Part shown: one piece after another, positions 50,454 to 59,307 of the stretch
Layout of the letters: each line of letters begins with the position of its first letter
How positions within the stretch are numbered: the first letter of the stretch is position 1
Source: Thermodesulfobacteriota bacterium
GTDB taxonomy: Bacteria > Desulfobacterota > Desulfobacteria > Desulfobacterales > Desulfosudaceae
Reading direction: 5' to 3'
Length of the DNA: 64,000 nt
NCBI GenBank assembly: GCA_040753795.1
Contig: JBFMDX010000008.1
Span: forward strand, 124,001-188,000
Program-made: the position numbers and the translations under genes
Notes under the pieces: generated by a model
Seen by the model: only the letters and a program-made list of their open reading frames with translations
What the model was told of the DNA's origin: nothing
The model's database searches: none

Positions 50454-51254
50454 ATGCTTTTTGTATCGGATATTCACTTTGGCGCCAATCGAGATGAAGA
50501 TGTGGCTTCATTTGTAAGTGATGCCTTAAACCCGGACATCAATCCGGACAGACTGGTGATCATCGTGGGTGATATTACCCAGAATGCCACGAAAGACGAA
50601 TTTAAGGCGGCAGAGACGTTTATCCTGCAATTGCTTGATGGAGGAATGAAACTTGTCTTCACGCCCGGGAACCATGATTTCGGGAACTGGATGGCAGAAT
50701 ATCTGAAGGTGAACAATAAAGCCCGGGCCTGGTGTCGAAACTTGCTGTCCCCCATTTTCAAACAGGATGAGGTTGTGGCCGTTAATGATTATGACGCCAT
50801 TTTTAAGTTTCAGGAAAATATTTTTGTGACCCTCCGCAGTACACATAGAGGGGAACTGGAAAAACTCGGGCTGCTGGGCAATAACCGGATCAGCAAAAAA
50901 CAGATCTCCTGGGCCGCATCCGTATTGTCGGATTTAGATGCAAAAGGCTGTAAACTTCATCTGGTCACCCACCGGAGCATATGGAGGGAATCCGGCGATA
51001 TGCATCACGGCATGGGAAAAAGAGGCCGGCTTGAAAAGATGTTGCTGAAGCCGTTCCGGTTTCATTCGTTTATTCATGGTCACAACCATCGGTTTGTCTA
51101 CTCCCAGACATCTACCCCAAGGATGGCTATGCCCATCATAAGGCTTGCTGTTCCCACGTTGTCAATGCGGAACAAAAACTGGCAGCCCGGATATGTATCC
51201 TGGGAGAAAAACTGTAATGTCCCCCCGAAATTGATCAGCCGGAATCACATATAA
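50454..51254 (+). CDS. Calcineurin-like metallophosphoesterase
   Basis: 266 residues. All metal-binding motifs are visible: DIHFG (DxH) near the N-terminus, GDITQ (GD), GNHDFG (GNHD), a central His in HLVTHRS, and the terminal GHNHR (GHxH). The fold uses two metals to hydrolyse phosphomono- or diesters; the substrate is unknown. No signal peptide, so cytosolic. The start ATG is preceded by GAGAGGATG. It lies between activator 4 and activator 5 and does not obviously belong to the sigma-54 modules. Confidence 0.85.
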   Translation: MLFVSDIHFGANRDEDVASFVSDALNPDINPDRLVIIVGDITQNATKDEFKAAETFILQLLDGGMKLVFTPGNHDFGNWMAEYLKVNNKARAWCRNLLSPIFKQDEVVAVNDYDAIFKFQENIFVTLRSTHRGELEKLGLLGNNRISKKQISWAASVLSDLDAKGCKLHLVTHRSIWRESGDMHHGMGKRGRLEKMLLKPFRFHSFIHGHNHRFVYSQTSTPRMAMPIIRLAVPTLSMRNKNWQPGYVSWEKNCNVPPKLISRNHI

Positions 51255-51308
51255 AAACGCTGCTATAATTCCGGGGGCATTCATAAATAATTTTGCCTGC
51301 CCATAATC

Positions 51309-53372
51309 CTATCGCTTCCAGCCATACGGAATGCCCAGTTTTTTCATTCTGCTGCGAAGCGTGTTGGGTTTTACGTTCAGCAGTTCGGCGGCGCCGCCCG
51401 GCCCCCCGACTTTACCATGGGAAAGGGCCAGGGCCTTTTTGATGTGCCGGATATTGACTTCATCCAGATCCGGGAAGCCGTCATCCTCGATGCCGCTTCC
51501 CGGAGTGTTGTCCGCAGCCGGCTGCTGGATGACATGCTGAAACGTCAGCGGCTTGCCCTTGCTCAGGATCAATTCCCTTTCGATGACGTTTTCCAGTTCC
51601 CGGACATTTCCCGGCCAGTCGTAAGCGGTCAATCTCTTCATGGCTCCCGGCGACAGGGACGGCTTTTCATAGAGATTCAACTCCCGGGATTTTTTTTCAA
51701 TGAAATGATCCACCAGGGCCGGTATATCCGATCGTCTGGCGCGCAGGGGGGGGATCCGCAAGGGAAACACATTCAAGCGGAACCACAGGTCTTCCCGGAA
51801 CCGGCCTTTGGCCACCATTTCCTCGAGGTTGCGGTGGGTGGCGGCGATGATGCGGATATCAACCGGTATGGTATCCATACCGCCGACCCGCTCAATCACT
51901 TTGTTCTGAAGCACCCGGAGCAGGCGGACCTGGACCTGCGGCGGCAGTTCCCCGATTTCGTCTAAAAAAATGGTGCCGCCGTTGGCCCTTTCAAACCGGC
52001 CTTTCTTCCGGCTGGCCGCGCCGGTGAACGCCCCCTTTTCATGGCCGAAAAGTTCACTGTCCACCAGTGTATCCGGGATGGCCCCGCAGTTGACCATGAT
52101 CAGGGGGCCGTCTTTGCGGGAAGAATTCCGGTGAATGAAATCGGCCACCACCTCCTTTCCCGCACCGGTTTCTCCGGTCAGCAGGACCGGGCTTTCCTGC
52201 GCGGCCACGAGGCGGGCGTTCTCAAGAACGCCTTTTAAGCCTGAGCCGGCACCGATAATCGTCTGGCTCCTTGTATCGCGTAATTCTTCCTGCAGGTCTT
52301 TTTTTTCAGATTCAATGATGTTCTTAAGGCGGATCACTTCACGGTGTTTGATATTGTTTGAAAGCGCCAGAACGAATGGGTCGTGGAGCATTTCGAAAAG
52401 CTTCATGTCCTCTTCTGTATAACGATTCCTGCCTTCCAGGCCCAGCACCGCGATGCCAATCCGGGTTTGTTTATGGATGAGGGGCATATAAATATAAGAC
52501 GTGTCATCTCCGAAAAAAGAAGAAAGGGTTTGCGCCAGAGGGTAGCGTTCGGGCTGATTGATAATGTGTGTTCTCAGAAGTTCTCCGCTTTCAATGAATG
52601 GTGAATCTTCAGTGATCATGGGGAGAAGGGTTTCTGACTTGGGGAAAAAAAAGCCGTAGCTTTCGGCCAGTCCGCGCTCGGAAAGCAATCCAGGCTCCGT
52701 CTGCCTGACATGGAGCCCGTCAGCGGGCAGAAACCGGCTGAGATATTGAAGGCAATGAGTTACGCCGGTCTGCAGGTCAAGATGGCCGCATAATCGCCGG
52801 GTGACCTGGCGGAAAAATTCGTTTTTGTCATCCACGGGTTCTTTTTGGGCCGGGTGCAGATTCTTCTTTTCGTGGTCCTTGATCAGGGTGTCTAAAACCA
52901 GTTGCAGAGGCTCTTTCACCGTAACTAGCCGGCGTGAATGTTCTTCGGTGAATTTGTCCTTTCCTTCCGCAATGATCATCACGGATGCATAAACACCGGC
53001 GGCGTTTTTAAAATTAATGATCAGGGATGAATGATCAACAGATTTGGCACGTTTCGACAGCTCGATACCGACGGGGTCTTTTTCGGGATCATTGACAATT
53101 TTTATGTCCGGGTTGGCCCCGCTGCAGATAAAGTCCATTACCTCTCTGGGGGTATCATACATGAAATTGGTGATTTCCCCGCCGGTATCCAGGGCCTGGG
53201 CGATAAACCGCACCAACTGAAAATCATAATGAAATTGGAGCCAGCCCATTTTCCATACCGGGGCGAATTTTGAAATAAAATGGAAAATATCAGACAACGC
53301 TCCCTGAAGATTGTTTTCATCGAAAATACGCTGCCTGACCTGATCCAGTAATTTATTCGGTTCGTTTTTCAT
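51309..53372 (-). CDS. Sigma-54-dependent transcriptional activator 5
   Basis: 687 residues from the ATG at 53372, chosen because it aligns with the start of activator 1 and has an AGGAA upstream; the frame remains open to a TTG at 53429 that falls inside the presumed operator. Sensory region of the first type (ISKFAPVWKMGWLQFHYDF), GAF-like region from DDKNEFFRQVTRRLCGHLDL, coiled-coil, AAA+ with GETGAGKE, GAFTGA and GGTIFLDEIGELP, Fis-type helix-turn-helix. Closest to activator 1. It is divergent from the large flavoprotein operon, whose sigma-54 promoter it most likely serves. Confidence 0.92.
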   Translation of the reverse strand: MKNEPNKLLDQVRQRIFDENNLQGALSDIFHFISKFAPVWKMGWLQFHYDFQLVRFIAQALDTGGEITNFMYDTPREVMDFICSGANPDIKIVNDPEKDPVGIELSKRAKSVDHSSLIINFKNAAGVYASVMIIAEGKDKFTEEHSRRLVTVKEPLQLVLDTLIKDHEKKNLHPAQKEPVDDKNEFFRQVTRRLCGHLDLQTGVTHCLQYLSRFLPADGLHVRQTEPGLLSERGLAESYGFFFPKSETLLPMITEDSPFIESGELLRTHIINQPERYPLAQTLSSFFGDDTSYIYMPLIHKQTRIGIAVLGLEGRNRYTEEDMKLFEMLHDPFVLALSNNIKHREVIRLKNIIESEKKDLQEELRDTRSQTIIGAGSGLKGVLENARLVAAQESPVLLTGETGAGKEVVADFIHRNSSRKDGPLIMVNCGAIPDTLVDSELFGHEKGAFTGAASRKKGRFERANGGTIFLDEIGELPPQVQVRLLRVLQNKVIERVGGMDTIPVDIRIIAATHRNLEEMVAKGRFREDLWFRLNVFPLRIPPLRARRSDIPALVDHFIEKKSRELNLYEKPSLSPGAMKRLTAYDWPGNVRELENVIERELILSKGKPLTFQHVIQQPAADNTPGSGIEDDGFPDLDEVNIRHIKKALALSHGKVGGPGGAAELLNVKPNTLRSRMKKLGIPYGWKR

Positions 53373-53410
53373 GTCTTGCGAGTTCCTGTCTATGCTTACC
53401 CTATATAATA

Positions 53411-53446
53411 GAAATACGATATTTCTCAACCTAGACTACGATATTT
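53411..53446. promoter_or_regulatory. Two repeats between activator 5 and the flavoprotein operon: candidate upstream activating sites
   Basis: TACGATATTT occurs at 53415-53424 and again at 53437-53446, exactly 22 bp apart. The first copy is inside a palindrome GAAATACGATATTTC (53411-53425). They lie 58-90 bp upstream of the -24 element at 53504, the same geometry as at the other sigma-54 modules. Confidence 0.6.
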
Positions 53447-53502
53447 AGAATCAAAAAACCAGTCAAAAACATAACTAATTGTTTTAATATTATTTATTCT
53501 TA

Positions 53503-53518
53503 TGGCATGGATAATGCT
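53503..53518 (+). promoter_or_regulatory. Sigma-54 (-24/-12) promoter of the flavoprotein operon
   Basis: TGGCATGGATAATGCT: -24 GG at 53504-53505, -12 GC at 53516-53517, 10 bp between. The predicted start of transcription (~53529) is about 34 bp before the first gene, which has a strong AAGGAGG ribosome site. Confidence 0.8.
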
Positions 53519-53562
53519 CAGGTGAGTATCATGTCGAAAAAACTCACAAAGGAGGACAAAAA

Positions 53563-53928
53563 ATGCCGTTGGAAGCTTCCGATTATTTCCGGATTACCCG
53601 CATGGCCTACACAACTGGCCTCATGCGGAAAATCATTTCCATTATGGAACAGGCGCTTGAGGCCGTGTTTCAGGAACTTGGGATCGGTCCTTATGAAATG
53701 TTCGATTGCCTGGACCAGTCCGACCCGGCCCCTCTGGAACAAACCCTGGGGCGCGCCAACCCCTTCCTGGTCCGGCTGGCAGCCAGGCCCGCGCTGATGA
53801 AGATGGCTGCCTTCGCGCTGGATCGGCCCATAATAAGGACCCGGGTGCTGGAATACGTTAAGTGCAGGTACCGCCTGTTTTTCGCGGACGCCATGAAAAA
53901 CGCGGCCCGGCCCGGGGAGGTGTCCTGA
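53563..53928 (+). CDS. First gene of the flavoprotein operon, unknown function
   Basis: 121 residues, start after AAAGGAGGACAAAAA. Mostly helical, soluble, no cysteine motif that would suggest a cluster; segments such as GLMRKIISIMEQALEAVFQEL and ALMKMAAFALDRPIIRTRVLEYVK are amphipathic. I do not recognise a family. Its stop overlaps the start of the next gene (TGATG), so it is translated together with the FAD-linked oxidase and may be a small subunit or assembly partner. Confidence 0.7.
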   Translation: MPLEASDYFRITRMAYTTGLMRKIISIMEQALEAVFQELGIGPYEMFDCLDQSDPAPLEQTLGRANPFLVRLAARPALMKMAAFALDRPIIRTRVLEYVKCRYRLFFADAMKNAARPGEVS

Positions 53929-55406
53929 TGAAAAATGGAATGCAAATCAAGACGGCTTTAAAGATTGCCGTAGGGCCGGATCGTTTTCATGAAAATCCGG
54001 ACAAACTTTCCGAATATGCCCATGGCGGCGCTTTTGTCGCCGGACAAACGCCCCTGTGCGCGGTCGAGCCCAAAACCACCGACCAGGTGGCCGCAGTTGT
54101 GCGGGCGGCGGTTGAAACCGGCGCCAACCTGATTCCGTGCTCCAGCGGTTCGCCCAGGTCTCAGAGGGGTTGCCGCGTTCCGGCGGACATTCCCTCGGTG
54201 GTCGTGGATATGGGCAAAATGGACCGCATCAACCGCATCAACCGCAGAAACAAGGTGGCCATCGTCGAGCCCGGGGTTCGTTTCGGGACCCTGCAGGCCG
54301 AGGCGAAAAAGCTGGGGATGAAAGCGCTCCTGCCGCTTCTGCCCCGGGCCTCCAAGTCCGTGGTGGCCGCCTATCTGGAAAGGGAACCCATCACCATACC
54401 CAAGTATCACTGGGACATGACCGACCCCATGCTGTGCGTGGAGACGATTTTCGGCACTGGTGACATGTTCCGCACCGGCGGCGCCGCCGGGCCCGGATCC
54501 CTTGAGGAACAGTGGAAATCAGGGGCCTCACAGAAAAATCCCATGGGGCCGGCCCAGACCGACCTGGTGCGCGTGATCCAGGGGGCCCAGGGCACCATGG
54601 GCATCGTCACCTGGTCCAGCGTCAAGCTTGAGGTTTTGCCCGCTATCCGCAAGGGGTATTTCGTCACCTCCCCGCGAATCGAGACCCTGATCGATCTGGC
54701 CTATGCCATGACCCAGCGTCGCCTGGGAGACGAGCTGTTTCTCTTAAATGCCCAGGCGATGGCCGGCATTCTCGAAAAAGACAAGGCTAAAATTGAAGGA
54801 TTGGCGAAAAAACTTCCGCCCTGGATCCTGTTTTATTGCGTCGCCGGTTACGAGATATTTCCGGAGCTGCGGGTCCGCCAGCAGGAGCGGGACATCGCGG
54901 CCCTGGCGAATAAACTGGACTTAAAAACGGTGCCCGATCTTAACGGCGCAAGAGGAGATTCCCTTGCCCGAATGCTTGATGAACCAAGCCCGGAGCCCTG
55001 GTGGAAAGACCGCCTCAAAGGGGCGCACGCGGAGGTCTTTTTCCTCACCACCATGGATGGCGTGCCCGTTTTCCTGGAAGCAATGGGCGAACTGGCGGAC
55101 GCCCACGGGTATCCTGCCGAGGACATGGGCGTATACGTTCAGCCGGTGCAGCAGGGCCGGAACTGCCATCTGGAGTTCATGCTTCCCTTTGATCCCAAAG
55201 ACGCCGACGACAAAAAACGCGCCCAGGATCTTTTTGACGAAGCAGGCAAAGTCATGTTTGAAAAAGGCGCTTTTTTCAGCCGGCCTTATGGCCCGTGGGC
55301 AGAATTGGCGTATTCCCGGTGTCCGGATACCGTCGCGGCCATCAAAACGGTCAAGGACATCCTCGATCCCCATCACGTCTTCAACCAGGGCAGGATCTGC
55401 CTGTAG
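53928..55406 (+). CDS. FAD-linked oxidase (GlcD/VAO superfamily), first copy
   Basis: 492 residues from the ATG at 53928, overlapping the previous stop; the open frame upstream lies inside that gene. FAD_binding_4-type domain: CAVEPKTTDQVAAVVRAAVE, LIPCSSGSPRSQRG (pyrophosphate loop), KVAIVEPGVRFGTLQ, then QGAQGTMGIVTWSSVKLEVLP. The C-terminal half is the substrate domain, ending ILDPHHVFNQGRICL, as in D-lactate/glycolate oxidase-like flavoproteins. It would oxidise a hydroxy acid or similar substrate and pass electrons to the CCG-domain Fe-S protein encoded next, or to ETF. Confidence 0.85.
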   Translation: MKNGMQIKTALKIAVGPDRFHENPDKLSEYAHGGAFVAGQTPLCAVEPKTTDQVAAVVRAAVETGANLIPCSSGSPRSQRGCRVPADIPSVVVDMGKMDRINRINRRNKVAIVEPGVRFGTLQAEAKKLGMKALLPLLPRASKSVVAAYLEREPITIPKYHWDMTDPMLCVETIFGTGDMFRTGGAAGPGSLEEQWKSGASQKNPMGPAQTDLVRVIQGAQGTMGIVTWSSVKLEVLPAIRKGYFVTSPRIETLIDLAYAMTQRRLGDELFLLNAQAMAGILEKDKAKIEGLAKKLPPWILFYCVAGYEIFPELRVRQQERDIAALANKLDLKTVPDLNGARGDSLARMLDEPSPEPWWKDRLKGAHAEVFFLTTMDGVPVFLEAMGELADAHGYPAEDMGVYVQPVQQGRNCHLEFMLPFDPKDADDKKRAQDLFDEAGKVMFEKGAFFSRPYGPWAELAYSRCPDTVAAIKTVKDILDPHHVFNQGRICL

Positions 55407-55416
55407 GAGGGTTATT

Positions 55417-56691
55417 ATGGCATTGGAAGCATATCGCCGGGACATGGAGGGCTGTTCGCGGTGCTCGTCATGCAAATGGGTGCCCATGAGCCAGATGAAA
55501 AGCCACCGGTTCTCTCAGGTCTGCCCGTCCATATCCCGCTACCATTTTCACAGTTTCGCCGGCAGCGGCAAGCTCATGCTGGGACTTTCGCTCCTGGACA
55601 ACAGAATAGAGATGAACGATTCCGTCGCGGACGTGGCTTACAAGTGCACGCTTTGCGGCGCCTGCGACGCCAACTGCAAGGTTTACCGCGACGACATCGA
55701 CATTGCCGAAGTGATCGAGGAGATCCGGGCGACGTGCGTGGAAAACGGCCAGTTTTTCGCCGAGCACCAGATGATGATCGATGACCTGAAACGGGAGAAC
55801 AATGTCTTCGGAGAACCCAAAAACGCCCGCGGCGATTGGGCTGAAGGGCTCGGCTTAAAGGACGCCAACGCGCAAAAGGTGGATGTCCTGTTTCACGCCG
55901 GGTGCCGGTTTTCTTATGACGAGGACCTGCTGGGCGTCATCCGGGGGGCGGCAACGCTGATCCGGGACGCGGGCGTTGACCTGGGGGTCGCGGGAAAAGC
56001 GGAATCCTGTTGCGGCGGCCGCGCCTTTGGCCTGGGCTTCCGGGGGGATGGCAAAAATTTTGCCGAGGACATGGCGGTCCGGGTGAAGTCTTCCGGCGCT
56101 AAAGTTCTCCTCACGCCCTGTGCCGACTGCTATGGCGCCTTCAAGTACGCCTATCGACGTATGGGCGTTGACCTGGGTGTTCAGGTCATGCACATCTCCG
56201 AGTATCTGAAGGCACTTGCGGCAAACGGAAAAATCAATTTCAAAAACAGGGTGGACAGAAAAATCACCTATCACGATCCCTGCCATCTCGGCCGGCGAAG
56301 CGAGCCTTATGCCGGGCCCTGGGAGGGCAACAAACTTCTGCGGCCGGCCTCGCGCAAACGCGACGGAAGAAAAGGGGTTTATGACGCCCCCCGCGATCTT
56401 CTTCGATCCATCCCGGGCATTCGGCTGGTGGAGATGGAACGCATCCGGGAGTATTCCTGGTGCTGCGGCGCCGGAGGCGGGGTGTGGGAAGCCGACCAGG
56501 AATTGTCCGATTTCGCGGCCAGGGAGCGAATCGAGGAAGCCCTGACAACCGGTGCGGATGCCCTGGCCACAAGCTGCCCGTGGTGTGAAAGAAATTTGCG
56601 CGATGCCGCCGAATCAATGGGTGCCGGGATTGAAGTATTAGACGTCACCGAGCTTGTGGCACGCTCGATAAAAGGGGAGGTAATATCATGA
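55417..56691 (+). CDS. Iron-sulfur protein with CCG domains (HdrD/GlcF-like)
   Basis: 424 residues from the ATG at 55417 after GTAGGAGGG; an open frame extends upstream inside the previous gene. The N-terminus has two [4Fe-4S] motifs: CSRCSSCKWVP with a later CPS, and CTLCGACDANCKV. Two CCG-type modules follow: ESCCGG with TPCADCYG, and DPCHLGR with WCCGAGGG and SCPWCERN. The arrangement matches HdrD, GlcF and LutA-type proteins that transfer electrons between flavoproteins and quinones, disulfides or ETF. It overlaps the next gene by four bases, so it belongs to a complex with the two FAD-linked oxidases. Confidence 0.9.
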   Translation: MALEAYRRDMEGCSRCSSCKWVPMSQMKSHRFSQVCPSISRYHFHSFAGSGKLMLGLSLLDNRIEMNDSVADVAYKCTLCGACDANCKVYRDDIDIAEVIEEIRATCVENGQFFAEHQMMIDDLKRENNVFGEPKNARGDWAEGLGLKDANAQKVDVLFHAGCRFSYDEDLLGVIRGAATLIRDAGVDLGVAGKAESCCGGRAFGLGFRGDGKNFAEDMAVRVKSSGAKVLLTPCADCYGAFKYAYRRMGVDLGVQVMHISEYLKALAANGKINFKNRVDRKITYHDPCHLGRRSEPYAGPWEGNKLLRPASRKRDGRKGVYDAPRDLLRSIPGIRLVEMERIREYSWCCGAGGGVWEADQELSDFAARERIEEALTTGADALATSCPWCERNLRDAAESMGAGIEVLDVTELVARSIKGEVIS

Positions 56692-58277
56692 CATTTCCGA
56701 TTTCTACAAAAACCATTCCGGACGAGGCGGTTTCCCGGTTCAGGGAGGCCCTGGGGGACGAGAATTTTTCCACGGACCCGGTCATTTGCGATGGTTACGC
56801 CATGCAGCCCTTTCACAAAACCGAACCGGGGTGCTGGATAAATCGGCCCCTGGCCGTGACTTTGCCGTCAAGCACTGAAGAAGTCCAGGCGATTGTCAAA
56901 ATCTGTATCCAACACGGACTTCGTTACAAAGCCCACAGCACCGGCTGGGGCGCCCACGGCGGGGCCGGTTATGACAACGTGGTGCAGATCGATCTACGGC
57001 GCATGAACAAGATATTGGAATGGGACGAAAAAAACCGCTACGTGGTGGTCGAACCATACGTCAACTGCGCCGAGATTCAGGCGGAAGCCATGAAGCGGGG
57101 CTTTAACATCCACATTCACGGCGCGGGCAGCGTTTGTTCACCCCTGGCCAACGCCACTTCCCACTGCGGCATGGGATGGTCGGGGATATCCACGTCAACC
57201 AGTTCACGTAATATTCTGGGGGTCGAGTGGGTCCTTCCTTCAGGCGAGGTCCTTAAACTGGGAACGTGCGGGTCAATCAGTGAATCAGCGGGGAGCCGCT
57301 GGTTTTCGGCCGACGGCCCCGGGCCGAGCATGAGAGGCATCATGCGCGGATGGGCCGGTGCGGACGGCGGCCTGGGGGTGTTCACCAAGATGTCCATGAA
57401 GCTCTTCCACTGGGCCGGGCCCAAAGAAACAGCGGTCAAAGGTCGCCTCCAGGATCTGGTCGTCGAGAAACCGGACAACTTCAGGATCACCTTATGTGCT
57501 TTCCCCGACGCCCGGAGCTATGCGGACGCGCTGTTTAAAGTAGGAGAAGCGGAGATCGGATTTTTACAGTGCAAAAATTCCGTTGCTCTAATGTTGGGCG
57601 CGATGATGCCGCGAATGTTGCGCAAGATTCACGCCTCGATGAACGTAAAAAAGATCCTGGACGCATGCAGGCACCAGTTCATGTTCACGATCGCTGCGAC
57701 CTCCGATCTGGATTACCAGTATCAGAGCCAGTGCCTTGAAAAGATTGTGGACGATCATGGCGGGATCGTCCTTGATGCTCCAGCCCCCTTACATTCTCTC
57801 ATGTACTGGAGTTTTGTCAGAGTGAGTTTGCCGCCTGTCGTATTCAGGATGGGGGGTAATTTCTTCTCGACATTTGGGGGAGACGAGGCCTTTGACAACT
57901 GCATGGAACAGGCCAGGATCGGTGAAGAGATAAAACGGCAGTTCATCGCCAGCAAAGCATGTTTTGATGACCTTGCTGATAACCCATGGGCCCTGATTTA
58001 TGAAAACGGACTTTTCGGCCATAGCGAGGAGTTGTGGTTCTATGATCACCGCGATCCTGAAATGGGCCGGCAGGTGGATGATTATGCCAAGGCATGTGCA
58101 GATGCCACCCTGGAGCATACGCTTGGCGGCGGCGGGTTCGCCTTTTTCAAGGGGGGAGAGGTGCATGATATTCTCGGGCCTGCCATGAGCAACTACCACA
58201 TCTGGCAGCGCAGAATAAAGAAAGCCCTGGACCCGAACGATCTGTCGGATTCCAAGTTTTATATTTCCTCTGATTAA
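56688..58277 (+). CDS. FAD-linked oxidase (GlcD/VAO superfamily), second copy
   Basis: 529 residues; ATG overlaps the previous stop (ATGA). FAD_binding_4 domain: AVTLPSSTEEVQAIVKICIQ, YKAHSTGWGAHGGAGYDN (FAD loop), YVVVEPYVNCAEIQAEA and GADGGLGVFTKMSMKLF. It is more distant from the first copy than a recent duplicate would be, with a longer substrate domain; the GlcD/VAO-type layout with NIHIHGAGSVCSPLAN recalls vanillyl-alcohol oxidase relatives. A covalent-FAD histidine cannot be assigned by eye. Two different FAD-linked oxidases around one Fe-S protein suggest either two substrates or a heteromeric dehydrogenase. Confidence 0.85.
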   Translation: MTFPISTKTIPDEAVSRFREALGDENFSTDPVICDGYAMQPFHKTEPGCWINRPLAVTLPSSTEEVQAIVKICIQHGLRYKAHSTGWGAHGGAGYDNVVQIDLRRMNKILEWDEKNRYVVVEPYVNCAEIQAEAMKRGFNIHIHGAGSVCSPLANATSHCGMGWSGISTSTSSRNILGVEWVLPSGEVLKLGTCGSISESAGSRWFSADGPGPSMRGIMRGWAGADGGLGVFTKMSMKLFHWAGPKETAVKGRLQDLVVEKPDNFRITLCAFPDARSYADALFKVGEAEIGFLQCKNSVALMLGAMMPRMLRKIHASMNVKKILDACRHQFMFTIAATSDLDYQYQSQCLEKIVDDHGGIVLDAPAPLHSLMYWSFVRVSLPPVVFRMGGNFFSTFGGDEAFDNCMEQARIGEEIKRQFIASKACFDDLADNPWALIYENGLFGHSEELWFYDHRDPEMGRQVDDYAKACADATLEHTLGGGGFAFFKGGEVHDILGPAMSNYHIWQRRIKKALDPNDLSDSKFYISSD

Positions 58278-58288
58278 AGGAGTGGATA

Positions 58289-59278
58289 ATGGTGTCACCC
58301 ATTTTGGTTTTGGCGGAAAGTTCAGGCGGGAAAGTTCTCGCGCTGTCCCTGGAGGCCCTGGCCATGGGCCGAAAGGCGGCCAGGGAAAGTGGCACATCCC
58401 TGGCCGTTCTGGTCTGTGGAAAAGGCGTTTTGACGGCGGCCAATGAGCTGCTTTGTTATGGCGCGGACAAGGTCCTGGCCGTGGACAATGATCTTCTGGC
58501 GGATCTTCATCCGGACCTCTTGTGCGCTGCGGTTTCACAGGCATGCGACATCATCAAGCCCGGGGCGCTTTTTATGGCCGAAACCCTGGCGGCCCTGGAC
58601 CTGGCCCCCAGGCTGGCCGCGCGCCTCAAGACCGGCTGCGCCTCGGACTGCGTGGACGTTAGCTTTTCCAGGGACACCGGCGGTTTTATCTTCACCAAGC
58701 CGGTTTATTCCGGGAACGTCATGGCCCAGTTTGCCCTCGCCGGGGAACCGGTCGTGGCCACCTTCCGGGCCCGGGCAGCAGAAGCCCCGGAGCCCGGGGC
58801 GATGTCGGGGCGGGTGGAAAACCTGGATGTCAGCCTGGTGCCCTCCCTGGCCCGTTACGAGGTGGTGGAAAAGGTTTCCATTGATGCCACCGGCGGCCCC
58901 AGGCTGGAAAGCGCGGACAAGATCGTTTCCGGCGGCCGGGGAATGGGCGGGCCGGAAGGGTTTGCCGTTCTGGCGGAACTGGCCAAAGCACTGGGCGGCG
59001 CCGTGGGCGCCAGCCGCCCGCCCTGTGACCTGGGATGGATTTCCCCGGTCCACCAGGTGGGCATCACCGGTGCTATCGTGGCCCCGTCCCTGTATATCGC
59101 GACCGGTATTTCCGGCTCCACCCAGCACGTGGCCGGCATGGCGGGCGCCAGGGTGATCGTCGCCATCAACAACAACCAGGACGCCAATATCTTCAAGATA
59201 GCGGATTTTGGAATCGTGGGGGACTGGGAGAAAATCGTTCCAGCCCTTACCCGGGCGGCCGCGGAAATCGCAGGATAG
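58289..59278 (+). CDS. etfA: Electron transfer flavoprotein alpha subunit
   Basis: 329 residues. The C-terminal FAD domain is canonical: VSGGRGMGGPEGF, ASRPPCDLGWISPVHQVGITG (in parts), YIATGISGSTQHVAGM and VIVAINNNQDANIF. The N-terminal domain is shorter in recognisable motifs (ETLAALDLAPRLAARL). The usual Arg in the ASRxxVDxGW motif is kept, but the motif has PPCDLGW. Start ATG after AAAGGAGTGG. It is followed 30 bp later by etfB; the alpha-beta order is reversed from the more frequent etfBA order. Confidence 0.92.
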   Translation: MVSPILVLAESSGGKVLALSLEALAMGRKAARESGTSLAVLVCGKGVLTAANELLCYGADKVLAVDNDLLADLHPDLLCAAVSQACDIIKPGALFMAETLAALDLAPRLAARLKTGCASDCVDVSFSRDTGGFIFTKPVYSGNVMAQFALAGEPVVATFRARAAEAPEPGAMSGRVENLDVSLVPSLARYEVVEKVSIDATGGPRLESADKIVSGGRGMGGPEGFAVLAELAKALGGAVGASRPPCDLGWISPVHQVGITGAIVAPSLYIATGISGSTQHVAGMAGARVIVAINNNQDANIFKIADFGIVGDWEKIVPALTRAAAEIAG

Positions 59279-59307
59279 TCACGACAAGACAAAAGGAGTC
59301 AACCCCC

